A stretch of DNA of 15,785 nucleotides from JBDKJS01 sp039806065 (GCA_039806065.1 JBDKJS010000015.1:1-15785), one strand, 5' to 3'; positions 1 through 7,839 are shown, counted from the stretch's first letter. Notes: a model not told the origin generated them from the sequence alone. Translations and numbers: made by a program.

Positions 1-398
1 TTCTTGAACAAAAATTTTTTCACTGTAATGCTTCCCTTACCTTTTACTCCAGCGGTCCCCTTAGCACCTTTTAATAATTTTGGAATATCGTCTATATTAG
101 GTTCTATGGTAAATGGAAGGAGCGTGCTACCGCTGGCCACAATTTTTTTTTCACCTACCGTGTGATTGCTAAAAATTATTTCATCATTTAAATACAAGTT
201 AAGATCGAGTTTTTGCAGCTTCACACCTATCTTGTTCGGATTGTTAACCAGTATATCAAATTTAATTTGAGGATTGGAGCTAATAAGTTGGGAGGTATTA
301 AAATTAGAAATTCCACTTATGGTCGGAGGTTTCAAAGGAGCACAAGCCTGAAAACACAGCAGCAGAGACAATAAAAATGAATAACAAAGTTTTTTCAT
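1..398 (-). CDS. WHy/LEA-14-like lipoprotein (partial, C-terminus off the left edge)
   Basis: An uninterrupted minus-strand frame of 132 codons begins with ATG at 398-396 and leaves the window at base 1. The protein opens with MKKLCYSF, a hydrophobic run rich in Leu, and a lipobox-like FQAC, so Cys19 is the likely lipidated residue and the protein is probably anchored to a membrane facing the periplasm or outside. The mature part has the look of the water-stress/hypersensitive-response (WHy, LEA group 2) fold: ISGISNF, then KFDILVNNPNKIGVKLQKLDLNL, here seen as alternating hydrophobic strands around a conserved 'NPN' turn, a short KIVASGS stretch and LPFTIEP. Such small lipoproteins are common and uncharacterised in Bacteroidota. 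The gene is divergent from hemA. Family assignment is from pattern recognition, moderately sure; the lipoprotein signal is directly visible. Confidence 0.72.
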   Translation of the reverse strand, partial: MKKLCYSFLLSLLLCFQACAPLKPPTISGISNFNTSQLISSNPQIKFDILVNNPNKIGVKLQKLDLNLYLNDEIIFSNHTVGEKKIVASGSTLLPFTIEPNIDDIPKLLKGAKGTAGVKGKGSITVKKFLFK

Positions 399-481
399 AC
401 GCTAATTACGGTAAAAATAACAGCAAATTTTAATCATAAGTCATTTTTTAGCCAGGCAATTGGTACATTAACCCACTAATA

Positions 482-512
482 CCCAAATTGAAAAAGAAAT
501 TTGCAATTGGGG
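482..512. repeat. Imperfect inverted repeat between the lipoprotein gene and hemA
   Basis: In the 253 bp divergent intergenic stretch 399-651, cccaaattg at 482-490 faces caattgggg at 504-512, pairing with one unpaired A and leaving a 13-base loop. The sequence gcaattgg also occurs as a direct repeat at 456-463 and 503-510. It could be an operator for either divergent gene or have no function. No long T-run follows it on either strand, so it does not look like a terminator. Confidence 0.3.
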
Positions 513-558
513 GTCTAAAGTTGGGAGTACTTTTCTAATAATTTGAGAATCAGAAATG

Positions 559-566
559 TATTTTTG
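559..566 (+). promoter_or_regulatory. Candidate -7 promoter element for the hem operon
   Basis: The octamer TATTTTTG matches the Bacteroidota -7 consensus TAnnTTTG exactly and lies 85 bases before the hemA start. The -33 partner is not convincing: the nearest TTTG (542-545) is only 13 bases upstream, shorter than the usual spacing. Such octamers also arise by chance in AT-rich DNA. Confidence 0.3.
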
Positions 567-651
567 ATTTAAATAAGGCTGCCTATGACAATCCAATGAC
601 AGAAAAAAGGGCATCAAAACCGAAATTTGCATCCGAAAAATCAGTCCCAGA

Positions 652-1893
652 TTGAATAGGTTAAAGGTCATTACGCTTACATATAAAAGTGCTCCATTGC
701 ATGAGCTCAATCATTTTTTCCTACATGATGAAAACCATGATGAGCGATTGAGTTTTTTGAAGTTCACGGCTGGTTTAGAAGAGCTAATGTACTTAGCCAC
801 CTGCAATCGAATTGCATTTATTTTTAGTGCCAATGAAAGGTTGAGCGATCAATTTTTACACAAGTTTTTTCAAGCTTTTCGACCTGATTGGAATTTGGAT
901 CAAATAGAACGTGCTATAAAGCATACACTTTGCTTTGAGGGAGAACAAGCCATACACCATCTTTATCAAGTGGCCAGCTCATTAGATTCGATGGTGCTAG
1001 GTGAGCGAGAAATAATCACACAAGTTCGCAAAGCCTATGATAGGTGTAATGCCATATCACTCACAGGCGACTTAATTAGGCTCGTTATAAAAAGTGTAAT
1101 AACGGCAGCTAAAAAAGTATATACTGATACGCATATAGCCACACAGCCGGTATCCATAGTGTCTATAGCTCATAGAAAAATTGTGAACCTAAAATTAGAT
1201 AAACGTTCAAAGATTGTTTTAATAGGAGCAGGCGAAACAATTATAAACATTTCAAAATATTTAATCAAAGAGGGTTTTGCTAATTTTAGTATATTTAATC
1301 GAACGCTGCATAATGCTGCGCTTTTAGCCGATACCCTTTCAAGCAATACCATAACCGCCACTCCTCATGCATTAGATGATCTTGTAGATCAATGTCCGGA
1401 TTTCGACTTGCTCATCACCTGTACCGGAAGCGCAACCCCAATCATCACTAGTGAAAATTATCAGTTTCTGGCTAACTCCAACAAATCGCACTTCATAGTA
1501 GACTTGGCGCTACCAGCTGATGTAGAAAGCAACATCGCAACCCGATTGGCACACCGATACATTGGACTGGAAGAAATAAAACAGCAAGCTGCTGAAAATT
1601 TAGCTCTCAGAAATAGTGAATTAATTGCAGCAGAAAAAATAATAGCGGTAGCATTACTCGACTTTAAGCAAATGCTAAAAACTAGAATGGTAGAATTAAA
1701 AATGCGTGAAGTGCCCGAACAAATAAAAGCAATCAAAGAAAATGCTGTAGCCAGTGTTTTTGCAAAAGACATTGAAGGCCTAGATCCCAATAGTAGAGAA
1801 GTTCTTGAAAAAGTACTTAATTACATGGAAAAAAAATATATAAGTGTACCCATGATTTTGGCAAAAGAAATTATTCTTGACACCAACGATTAA
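652..1893 (+). CDS. hemA: Glutamyl-tRNA reductase HemA
   Basis: Reduces the glutamate of Glu-tRNA(Glu) with NADPH to glutamate-1-semialdehyde, the first committed step of C5-pathway tetrapyrrole synthesis in the cytoplasm. The 413-residue length is normal for the family. The N-terminal catalytic domain has LATCNR with the nucleophile Cys51, and HHLYQVASSLDSMVLGERE (about 102-120), where His103 corresponds to the catalytic-site histidine and the rest is the GluTR signature, continuing to ITQVRKAY. A Rossmann NADPH site, IGAGETI, sits at about 191-197, and a helical dimerisation domain fills roughly 310-413. The start is a TTG: the frame is open upstream to a stop at 586-588 but contains no ATG, and LNRLKVITLTYKSAPL aligns with the usual HemA N-terminus. 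No Shine-Dalgarno sequence is visible. First gene of a three-gene operon, 27 bp ahead of hemCD. Confidence 0.95.
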   Translation: MNRLKVITLTYKSAPLHELNHFFLHDENHDERLSFLKFTAGLEELMYLATCNRIAFIFSANERLSDQFLHKFFQAFRPDWNLDQIERAIKHTLCFEGEQAIHHLYQVASSLDSMVLGEREIITQVRKAYDRCNAISLTGDLIRLVIKSVITAAKKVYTDTHIATQPVSIVSIAHRKIVNLKLDKRSKIVLIGAGETIINISKYLIKEGFANFSIFNRTLHNAALLADTLSSNTITATPHALDDLVDQCPDFDLLITCTGSATPIITSENYQFLANSNKSHFIVDLALPADVESNIATRLAHRYIGLEEIKQQAAENLALRNSELIAAEKIIAVALLDFKQMLKTRMVELKMREVPEQIKAIKENAVASVFAKDIEGLDPNSREVLEKVLNYMEKKYISVPMILAKEIILDTND

Positions 1894-1920
1894 AGCTATA
1901 CACCAAACTAAAAATTAGAA

Positions 1921-3483
1921 ATGAAGCCAATAGTGATAGCCACGCGGGGGAGTGAATTAGCATTGTGGCAAGCTAATTTTATTAAAGCATCGTTAAGTGA
2001 TTTAGGGATATCATCTACACTAAAAATAATTAAAACCCAAGGAGATGAAGTTCAGCATCTAAGTTTACACAAATTAGAAGGGAAAGGATTTTTTACCAAG
2101 GAAATTGAAGATGCTTTGCTAGCCAATGAAGCAGATATAGCAGTTCATTCTCACAAAGATTTACCCACTGCATCGCACCCAGATTTAATGATCGCAGCCG
2201 TAACAGAACGTGAGGACCCATCAGAACTTTTGATTTCAAAAAAAGAAAGTGTGGATGTGTACCAACGATTGGGATTAAAAAAAAGTGCCCTTGTGGGAAC
2301 TTCAAGTGCACGCAGGCAATCGCAATTACTGGCCTTTCGGCCAGACCTCACGGTGGTGGATTTGCGAGGCAACGTACCTACTAGAATACAAAAATTAAGA
2401 GATGGTAATTATGATGCTATACTACTAGCCGCTGCAGGTGTTGAACGATTAGCCCTTTCGCTCGATGATTTAAATGTACAAAAGCTGAACGTTACTGAAT
2501 TTTTACCAGCCCCAGCGCAGGGTGCCCTGGCCATCCAAATAAGAAAATCTGATAGCGCACTTGCTAATAGTCTTTCAAAACTGCACCATCAACTTACTGC
2601 CACACTAATCAATGCAGAAAGACAAATGCTACAGCTCTTCAAAGGAGGATGTCATGAACCGCTTGGAGCATATGCCCTATATGATGATGAGAATGAGAAA
2701 TACATACTCAGAGCTTGTCATGCAGCCACAGCTACGGGCACACCTGCAAGCGCCATAGCTAGCAGCAATGACATCACCACATTAGCAGAAAGGGTTTATA
2801 AAAAAATTACACAACATCAACCAACTTCAGTATTCATTACCCGCAACGAAAGAAAAAATGACTATTTCTTTTACACACTTAAAAATTTGGGTTATCAGGT
2901 AAGTGGCCAAACATTGATCGAAATGCGGCCAATTAACTTTAGCTCTTTTGCAGATACGGAATGGATATTTTTTAGTAGTAAAAATGCTGTAACTTTTTTC
3001 TTTGGACAAAAGCCGATATTAAAAAATCAGTTGTTTGGATGTATTGCCAAAAACACTGCCGATGAATTAAGAAAGCACGGGCACCGAGCTACATTTATAG
3101 GAAGCAGTACCGACACTAGACTCACAGCCAAACAATTTGCAGCCAAAGCAGGTCATGCAACTGTACTTTTCCCACAAGCAAAAGGAAGTATGCGTACTGT
3201 TCAGCAACAATTTGTAAGACCTCAAAATGCGATTGATTTAAATGTGTATGAAACAATTCATCATGCACTACCAGAAAATATATCGTCTCAAATTTTACTT
3301 TTTACAAGCCCAAGCAATGTTGATTCATTTCTTGCTGCACAAATGATCACCAAGCAACAAAAAGTAATTGCTATGGGACAAGCTACTGCTGCTGCCCTAC
3401 AGCGACATAATATAAATGTAAACGCTCTTTCCGACACTTTTGATGATACAGGATTGGTTAGAGCAGTAATAGGACTAGAATAA
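1921..3483 (+). CDS. hemCD: Fused porphobilinogen deaminase / uroporphyrinogen-III synthase
   Basis: A 520-residue bifunctional protein. Residues 1-296 are hydroxymethylbilane synthase (HemC): IATRGSELALWQA with Arg9, AVHSHKDLPT with catalytic Asp80, GTSSARRQSQL with Arg131/Arg132, LRGNVPTRIQKL, LPAPAQGALAI, and KGGCHEPLGAYA, where Cys244 carries the dipyrromethane cofactor. From about residue 301 a uroporphyrinogen-III synthase (HemD) begins (PTSVFITRNER), with WIFFSSKNAV, LLFTSPSNVDSFL and IAMGQATAAALQ typical of its two lobes. HemD is poorly conserved as a family but the order of these elements fits and its roughly 220 residues are near full length. There is almost no linker. Together the halves turn four porphobilinogens into uroporphyrinogen III, and fusion would pass the unstable hydroxymethylbilane directly. 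The stop codon overlaps the hemB start (TAATG). HemC half certain, HemD half very likely. Confidence 0.93.
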   Translation: MKPIVIATRGSELALWQANFIKASLSDLGISSTLKIIKTQGDEVQHLSLHKLEGKGFFTKEIEDALLANEADIAVHSHKDLPTASHPDLMIAAVTEREDPSELLISKKESVDVYQRLGLKKSALVGTSSARRQSQLLAFRPDLTVVDLRGNVPTRIQKLRDGNYDAILLAAAGVERLALSLDDLNVQKLNVTEFLPAPAQGALAIQIRKSDSALANSLSKLHHQLTATLINAERQMLQLFKGGCHEPLGAYALYDDENEKYILRACHAATATGTPASAIASSNDITTLAERVYKKITQHQPTSVFITRNERKNDYFFYTLKNLGYQVSGQTLIEMRPINFSSFADTEWIFFSSKNAVTFFFGQKPILKNQLFGCIAKNTADELRKHGHRATFIGSSTDTRLTAKQFAAKAGHATVLFPQAKGSMRTVQQQFVRPQNAIDLNVYETIHHALPENISSQILLFTSPSNVDSFLAAQMITKQQKVIAMGQATAAALQRHNINVNALSDTFDDTGLVRAVIGLE

Positions 3484-4457
3484 TGATGAATACCATTAGA
3501 ACCAGAAGACTAAGGCAGTCATTGGTAATGCGCCAAACTGCAATAGAAACATTTGTACAATTAGAAAACTTTATTTATCCCTATTTCGTAATTGGAGGTG
3601 AACATCAGCTTGAATCAATTCCATCAATGCCTGGCATCCAAAGAATGAGCATAGACCGTATTCTTCAAGATGTAGGGTTGCTCTTAAAACATGGAATAAA
3701 TAAAATTCTATTATTTGGAGTAGGCGAAAATAAAACTTCGCAGGGGGAAAGTGCTGCTGCATCATCAGGGCTCATTCCCACAGCTATTCGTACATTAAAA
3801 AAAGAATTTGGAAATGACCTATTAGTTATAACAGATGTATGTTTGTGCGCATACACGAATCATGGACACTGTGGAGTGTTGCACGATGGGCAAATATTAA
3901 ACGATGCTACTCTTCCCCATTTACAAGCTATGGCCTTGGCACATGTGCAGGCTGGAGCTGATATCATTGCACCAAGTGATATGATGGATGGTCGTGTAGC
4001 AGCAATTAGATCATGTCTTGACAAAGAGGGATTCACACAAACACCCATCATGAGCTATTCCACGAAATTTGCATCAGCTTATTATGGTCCATTTAGAGAT
4101 GCGGCTGATAGCAAGCCTGGCCAAGGTGATAGAAAAAGCTATCAAATGGATTACAGAAATGGAAGAGAAGCAATTAGAGAATCGTTAATAGATGAGCAAG
4201 AAGGTGCCGATATACTGATGGTGAAGCCTGCCCTGGCCTACTTAGATGTGATAAAAAAAATAAGTGAACACACTATGCTACCCATAGCTTGCTATAATGT
4301 AAGTGCAGAATACAGTATGGTAAAAGCCGCTTCTGCAAACGGATGGATAGATGAAAAAACTTTGGTAATAGAAAACATGCATGCCTTTAAGCGTGCTGGT
4401 GCAAGTGTGATCATTTCCTATCATGCAAAAGACATTGCCCTAAATAAATGGCTATAA
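3483..4457 (+). CDS. hemB: Delta-aminolevulinic acid dehydratase (porphobilinogen synthase)
   Basis: Condenses two 5-aminolevulinates into porphobilinogen, so it acts before HemCD in the pathway although encoded after it. The 324-residue protein shows the zinc-binding DVCLCAYTNHGHCGV, with Cys120, Cys122 and Cys130 as ligands, placing it with zinc-dependent enzymes. MSYSTKFASAYYGPFR carries Lys195 and LMVKPALAYLDVI carries Lys248; these are the two Schiff-base lysines that bind the substrates. IAPSDMMDGRV and RKSYQMDY are further family signatures. Two adjacent ATG codons (3483 and 3486) are possible starts. The first overlaps the hemCD stop by one base, which suggests translational coupling. 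A strong terminator follows 9 bases after the stop. Confidence 0.97.
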   Translation: MMNTIRTRRLRQSLVMRQTAIETFVQLENFIYPYFVIGGEHQLESIPSMPGIQRMSIDRILQDVGLLLKHGINKILLFGVGENKTSQGESAAASSGLIPTAIRTLKKEFGNDLLVITDVCLCAYTNHGHCGVLHDGQILNDATLPHLQAMALAHVQAGADIIAPSDMMDGRVAAIRSCLDKEGFTQTPIMSYSTKFASAYYGPFRDAADSKPGQGDRKSYQMDYRNGREAIRESLIDEQEGADILMVKPALAYLDVIKKISEHTMLPIACYNVSAEYSMVKAASANGWIDEKTLVIENMHAFKRAGASVIISYHAKDIALNKWL

Positions 4458-4462
4458 ATAAG

Positions 4463-4490
4463 AAAACCCCTGCTGCGTGCAGGGGATTTT
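4463..4490. terminator. Bidirectional hairpin terminator between hemB and the EF-hand gene
   Basis: cccctgc (4467-4473) and gcagggg (4479-4485) form a perfect 7-bp GC-rich stem with the 5-base loop tgcgt. On the plus strand it is followed by attttc, on the minus strand by ttttc. It sits between converging genes (hemB ends at 4457, the EF-hand gene at 4529), so it can end transcription from both sides. Confidence 0.85.
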
Positions 4491-4528
4491 CAACCATCTA
4501 TGCGTAAAATAGAAGAACGTATTTTTAG

Positions 4529-4903
4529 TTATTTTATATTTAATTGTGCTGATTGATCAAAATAATAATCAATTAAACCATATACTTCAGCAGCATTTAT
4601 TTTTTCCTTGTTAAGTTGATAGTTTTTAATCACGGCCTTTAATTCAGCTACAGAAATTATTCCATTTCCATCAGTATCCGTAGTTTTAAATCCCGTAGGT
4701 AATTTTAATTTTTGCTCTGCGGTTAACTGAACTGATGCGGTTCTATGGTCTGTGGCCTCTGCCTGTTTAATTAATTGTGCAAGTGATGCATCGTCAATAG
4801 ATACAGGGTTTGTGCTTTCATTTCCACTTGCCATTGCTCTTACAAAACCTAACATTAAGATAAATGCTATAATTACGAAGGATAAGAATGATATTTTTTT
4901 CAT
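4529..4903 (-). CDS. Small exported EF-hand protein
   Basis: A 124-residue protein with an N-terminal signal peptide or anchor (MKKISFLS, a hydrophobic run to about residue 21, then a possible Ala-x-Ala-type cut near MASGN), so it is exported. Residues 76-87, DTDGNGIISVAE, form a complete 12-residue EF-hand loop with Asp76, Asp78, Asn80, Ser84 and Glu87 at calcium-ligand positions and Ile82 at the conserved hydrophobic position. A helix (AELKAVIKNYQL) follows, and a C-terminal VYGLIDYYFDQ segment could be part of a degenerate second hand. There is no cysteine at the cut site, so it is not a lipoprotein. It lies 45 bp downstream of the T9SS protein gene on the same strand, so co-transcription is possible, with the hairpin at 4463-4490 as a common end. 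Calcium binding is well supported; the biological role is unknown. Confidence 0.82.
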   Translation of the reverse strand: MKKISFLSFVIIAFILMLGFVRAMASGNESTNPVSIDDASLAQLIKQAEATDHRTASVQLTAEQKLKLPTGFKTTDTDGNGIISVAELKAVIKNYQLNKEKINAAEVYGLIDYYFDQSAQLNIK

Positions 4904-4948
4904 GTTATTGTTGTTTGTTTATGTTAAGTAATTTTTGAATAGGTAGAA

Positions 4949-7642
4949 TTAGTTAATTTTAATTTTTGAGCTTAATTTTTCCTGGTCATTTACAATGCTA
5001 AGTGTATACAAACCAGATTTTATTTCATCGATGTCATTGATGCTTACACCGCTCATATTTTCATCGGCCACCATTCTTTTTTCATACATCAATTGTCCAA
5101 TAGCATCATGAATTTGGATGGTAACTTCGCCTTTTACATTTGACCAAGACAAATTGATAGCATCACCGGCATTGGGGTTGGGATAAACTTGCACTGCCTT
5201 ATTCCCAGATCTAAAAACTGTGATGGGCATAGCATAGCTGAAAGTGCCATCATAATCTGTTTGCTTTAATCTATAGTAGCTGGTACCATTAAGCGGATAC
5301 AAATCACGTTCGCTATAATATTGAGTAGTAGTAGTGGTTCCAATTCCATTAACCACTCCTATTGGAACAAAATCCAATCCATTTGCAGAACGCTCTACTG
5401 TAAAGTAATCATTATTAATTTCACTTTCAGTAATCCATTTTAATTCTACAAATTCTTTTTCATTGTGAGCATCAAAACTAAGCAAGGTTATTGGAAGAGC
5501 ATTGGTTCCACCTACCGTATTCGACAGCGTGTACAAACTTCCCCAACTCGTAAAGTTAGAACTAGTAATGCTACCAGAACCATTAGCAGTACCAGTACCA
5601 CCACGGTTATACCAAGCATTGGGAATACCTTGAACAACTCTTAAATTATTTCGGTCGGTAACACCATCATCGGCACCATAATATAATTGTATAAATGCAT
5701 TAGAAGTAATTAATTGATTTGTATTGGTAATCAACCAATATCTTCTATTAGAAATAGCAGTAATAGTAGGCGGAAGTGAATATCCAAATGAATTAGGATT
5801 GGTTTCAATCATTTCGCCCACATAATTGATACTATCACTGGTAGTATGAGTAGGTGTTAAAACCATTGGGCGCCAATTGCTGCCTTTTCCCACAGGAAAG
5901 TAGCCAGCTGCTGGTGAAGTTTGTTTATAAACTTGATTAAACGGGCCAATCACGTAGGAGGTAGCATTGCCTACATTGGCATTACCACTTTCACTGGCGT
6001 GGATCATGGCCCCATAAGTTGAGTAAACTATTCCTTGTGTCATGTTTAAATAACTGTCTATTACTAAGTTTTGCATTGTGTAGACACCCGCTGCACTTGT
6101 ATTGTTGATGGTCATACTCCAAAATCTAACACGAGTACTTCCGGCAATGTCCTGTCGCACGTTACCTTCTAAAAGTACCGTACCGGTTCTTGCCAAAAAA
6201 GTACCATCACAATAGAAAGCTGTTTGACCATCAAAGTTCCCTCTTAAACTCATGGTCTTACTATTGGCTGTAAGGCCTGAAATAGATCTGTTATCAAAAC
6301 GGGTGCCGGCTTCTATATACAGACTTAAGAATCGGTAGTTTGAGGTAGCATTTGCATTCGGAGCAAGCAAGTTATTGCTATTAGTTGCACCGGTAATTTT
6401 AATGTTAGGAAGAGTAGCGCTAGCATAAGGTCTGAAAGTAAAGAATGAATTGTTAGGAGTTAAAATATTTCCGAATTGAATAGTGCCACCAGTACTAGTT
6501 ACCACACCTGTGCCACCACATACTGTAAAATCGCAAACACTACTTCCAAAAGTATTTCGCTTTTGAATAATCATGGTGCCTGCCGACATGGAAAATGCAC
6601 TATTAGCACGGTCGGTCACATAAAAAACTTCGCGCGATGTACCTGTAGAACCACTATTAAGCAAAACAGTACCACCTGATTGTGTATAAGCAAAAGGTTC
6701 GTTGAACGATGAAGAAGGAGTATTTCTAAAAGTAATCCCACCATATACGGTAAGTGATCCATCAGAAATATTTAACGTGGGGATAACTGTGGTCAAGGAT
6801 TGATCAGTTCTAATACCTTCAGATCCATTGGTTGTTCCAACAAAAACATCACCACCATTGATAGTAAGCCTACCCTGCAAAATCAAACTATTTGAAAGGC
6901 TAGAAAAATTAATTCTACCTTCTGGAATTTCGATAATAACGTTTGAGGGGATTGTAAAATCGGTACCACCTGCCCCATTCATGTTATAGGTACCAGCATT
7001 ATTATGAATGTAAGTTCCATAGGTTAAAGAAAGTGTCCGGATGGCGTTCTCAAAAGCGTTGCTTTGAACATCAATACTATAGGAAGTAAGCGTTGTTTTG
7101 TTAAGGGTTACGGTGTTTAAATCCCATAAACCAGCACCGCTAATTGTACCACTGGTAGCCCCATTGAAAGTAAGGTTTACTAAGTCATTAGCATCGCGAT
7201 AGAAATCTATGGTTCCATCGTTTATTAAACTTCCCTGCAAAAATACTTGATGTGTGATGCTTGAGTTAGCATTGTAAACAAGAGAAGCACCCGCATTCAC
7301 AGTCAAATTACCAGAAAGAGTGAGCCAATAAATTGCCAAATTACCAAACTCTAAAGAGCCACTAGCACCTTGTCCAATAGTTAAGTTGGCCAGTGTAACG
7401 TTTGAATTAAATGTAATTAAGTGGCCATTTCCGATAAAAGCATTATCGCCTACCTGAGGGTAAGTACCGGTGTTAGTAGGATCGCCATAAGTTACTGTTG
7501 ACCAACTAGCAGGATTGGTCCACAAACCAGTACCCCTAGAGTAGTAGGTAGCAGCGTTTAATATAGTCGGGAGTAGCCAGCTCGCAGCTAATGCCAGCCA
7601 CCCCGACAATGTTTTAAGTTTTTTGAATTGAAGATTACGCAT
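4949..7642 (-). CDS. Large secreted T9SS cargo protein with type-A sorting domain
   Basis: I chose ATG at 7642 (897 residues) over the in-frame ATG at 7663 because MRNLQFKKLK followed by a hydrophobic stretch and LNAAT is a textbook signal peptide; the longer form would bury it behind seven extra residues. The body, roughly 30-710, is Gly/Ser/Thr/Asn-rich with short repeating strand patterns (LTLSGNLTVNAGAS, LTINGGDVFVG, SLTVYGGI), suggesting a right-handed beta-helix or similar beta-repeat fold. It starts with the 'W-T-N-P-A-S-W' motif often found in Bacteroidota surface proteins. Residues about 714-816 (LPITLLSFDAHNEKEFVELKW, SEINNDYFTVERS, YYRLKQTDYDG) form a fibronectin-III-like module that commonly precedes the sorting domain. 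Residues 817-897 (VYPNPNAGD, SGLYTLSIV, ending KIKIN) are the type-A T9SS C-terminal domain, so the protein is expected outside the cell or on its surface. No enzymatic domain was recognised; adhesion or matrix function is a guess. Confidence 0.88.
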   Translation of the reverse strand: MRNLQFKKLKTLSGWLALAASWLLPTILNAATYYSRGTGLWTNPASWSTVTYGDPTNTGTYPQVGDNAFIGNGHLITFNSNVTLANLTIGQGASGSLEFGNLAIYWLTLSGNLTVNAGASLVYNANSSITHQVFLQGSLINDGTIDFYRDANDLVNLTFNGATSGTISGAGLWDLNTVTLNKTTLTSYSIDVQSNAFENAIRTLSLTYGTYIHNNAGTYNMNGAGGTDFTIPSNVIIEIPEGRINFSSLSNSLILQGRLTINGGDVFVGTTNGSEGIRTDQSLTTVIPTLNISDGSLTVYGGITFRNTPSSSFNEPFAYTQSGGTVLLNSGSTGTSREVFYVTDRANSAFSMSAGTMIIQKRNTFGSSVCDFTVCGGTGVVTSTGGTIQFGNILTPNNSFFTFRPYASATLPNIKITGATNSNNLLAPNANATSNYRFLSLYIEAGTRFDNRSISGLTANSKTMSLRGNFDGQTAFYCDGTFLARTGTVLLEGNVRQDIAGSTRVRFWSMTINNTSAAGVYTMQNLVIDSYLNMTQGIVYSTYGAMIHASESGNANVGNATSYVIGPFNQVYKQTSPAAGYFPVGKGSNWRPMVLTPTHTTSDSINYVGEMIETNPNSFGYSLPPTITAISNRRYWLITNTNQLITSNAFIQLYYGADDGVTDRNNLRVVQGIPNAWYNRGGTGTANGSGSITSSNFTSWGSLYTLSNTVGGTNALPITLLSFDAHNEKEFVELKWITESEINNDYFTVERSANGLDFVPIGVVNGIGTTTTTQYYSERDLYPLNGTSYYRLKQTDYDGTFSYAMPITVFRSGNKAVQVYPNPNAGDAINLSWSNVKGEVTIQIHDAIGQLMYEKRMVADENMSGVSINDIDEIKSGLYTLSIVNDQEKLSSKIKIN

Positions 7643-7655
7643 GATATTAGATTTG
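7622..7655 (+). promoter_or_regulatory. Candidate Bacteroidota promoter for a mini-ORF transcript
   Basis: TAGATTTG at 7648-7655 matches the -7 consensus TAnnTTTG exactly. Upstream are TTTG at 7622-7625 (22-base spacing) and TTG at 7628-7630 (17-base spacing), both within the spacing range reported for -33 elements. It points rightward, away from the T9SS gene, partly inside that gene's signal-peptide codons, and would start transcription about 25 bases before the ATG at 7684. Chance occurrence cannot be excluded. Confidence 0.4.
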
Positions 7656-7683
7656 CATCCCATATTGCGATAGCCGTGCCAAA

Positions 7684-7746
7684 ATGAAAAAATGCTGTTT
7701 ATGGCTAAATTTAGCAGTTTTGTTATTTATCCAATTCTCATTTTGA
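7684..7746 (+). CDS. Possible 20-residue hydrophobic peptide (mini-ORF)
   Basis: ATG at 7684 opens 20 codons ending in TGA at 7744-7746. The peptide starts MKKCCLWL and continues with Leu, Val, Ile and Phe residues, with only Asn, Gln and Ser as polar residues, so it would be a membrane-inserted peptide or a bare signal sequence. It is preceded by a promoter-like sequence (7622-7655) and followed 13 bases later by a long hairpin with a T-run (7760-7821), which together would make a transcript of about 160 bases. Possibilities are a genuine small membrane peptide (the size and character resemble type I toxins such as the Ibs peptides), a leader remnant of a deleted secreted-protein gene, or chance. 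No antisense RNA or homologue can be shown from this sequence. The transcript start would overlap the leader of the divergent T9SS gene. Confidence 0.3.
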   Translation: MKKCCLWLNLAVLLFIQFSF

Positions 7747-7759
7747 AACCAAAAAAAGT

Positions 7760-7821
7760 AATATTCCCATTATGGATTGATTGTGAGAGTTTTGGAAGTG
7801 TCCACTAATGGGAATATTTTT
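7760..7821. terminator. Long inverted repeat, terminator-like on both strands
   Basis: aatattcccattatgga (7760-7776) is the reverse complement of tccactaatgggaatatt (7801-7818) apart from one extra C, giving a 17-bp stem with a bulge and a 24-base loop. On the plus strand the stem runs into a five-T stretch (7817-7821), so it could end a transcript from the mini-ORF. On the minus strand it is followed by acttttttt (7759-7751), so it could instead be a terminator for the leftward four-gene run whose last gene stops at 8085. A 17-bp arm is long for a terminator, so a remnant of a small mobile repeat is another reading. Confidence 0.55.
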
Positions 7822-7839
7822 CAATTTGGATCTGTTCGC

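Noticed and set aside
468..710. Minus-strand open frame of 80 codons upstream of and overlapping hemA
   Set aside because: It begins inside the hemA coding region, shows no recognisable domain, and covers the region where the hem promoter should lie; most likely a chance frame.
6476..6679. Plus-strand Thr/Ser-rich frame opposite the T9SS gene
   Set aside because: It is the reverse reading of the Gly/Thr/Asn-rich T9SS codons with no independent support.
7643..7663. Longer start of the T9SS protein (MGCKSNI...)
   Set aside because: The extra residues precede a standard signal peptide and would disrupt it; the ATG at 7642 is the better start.
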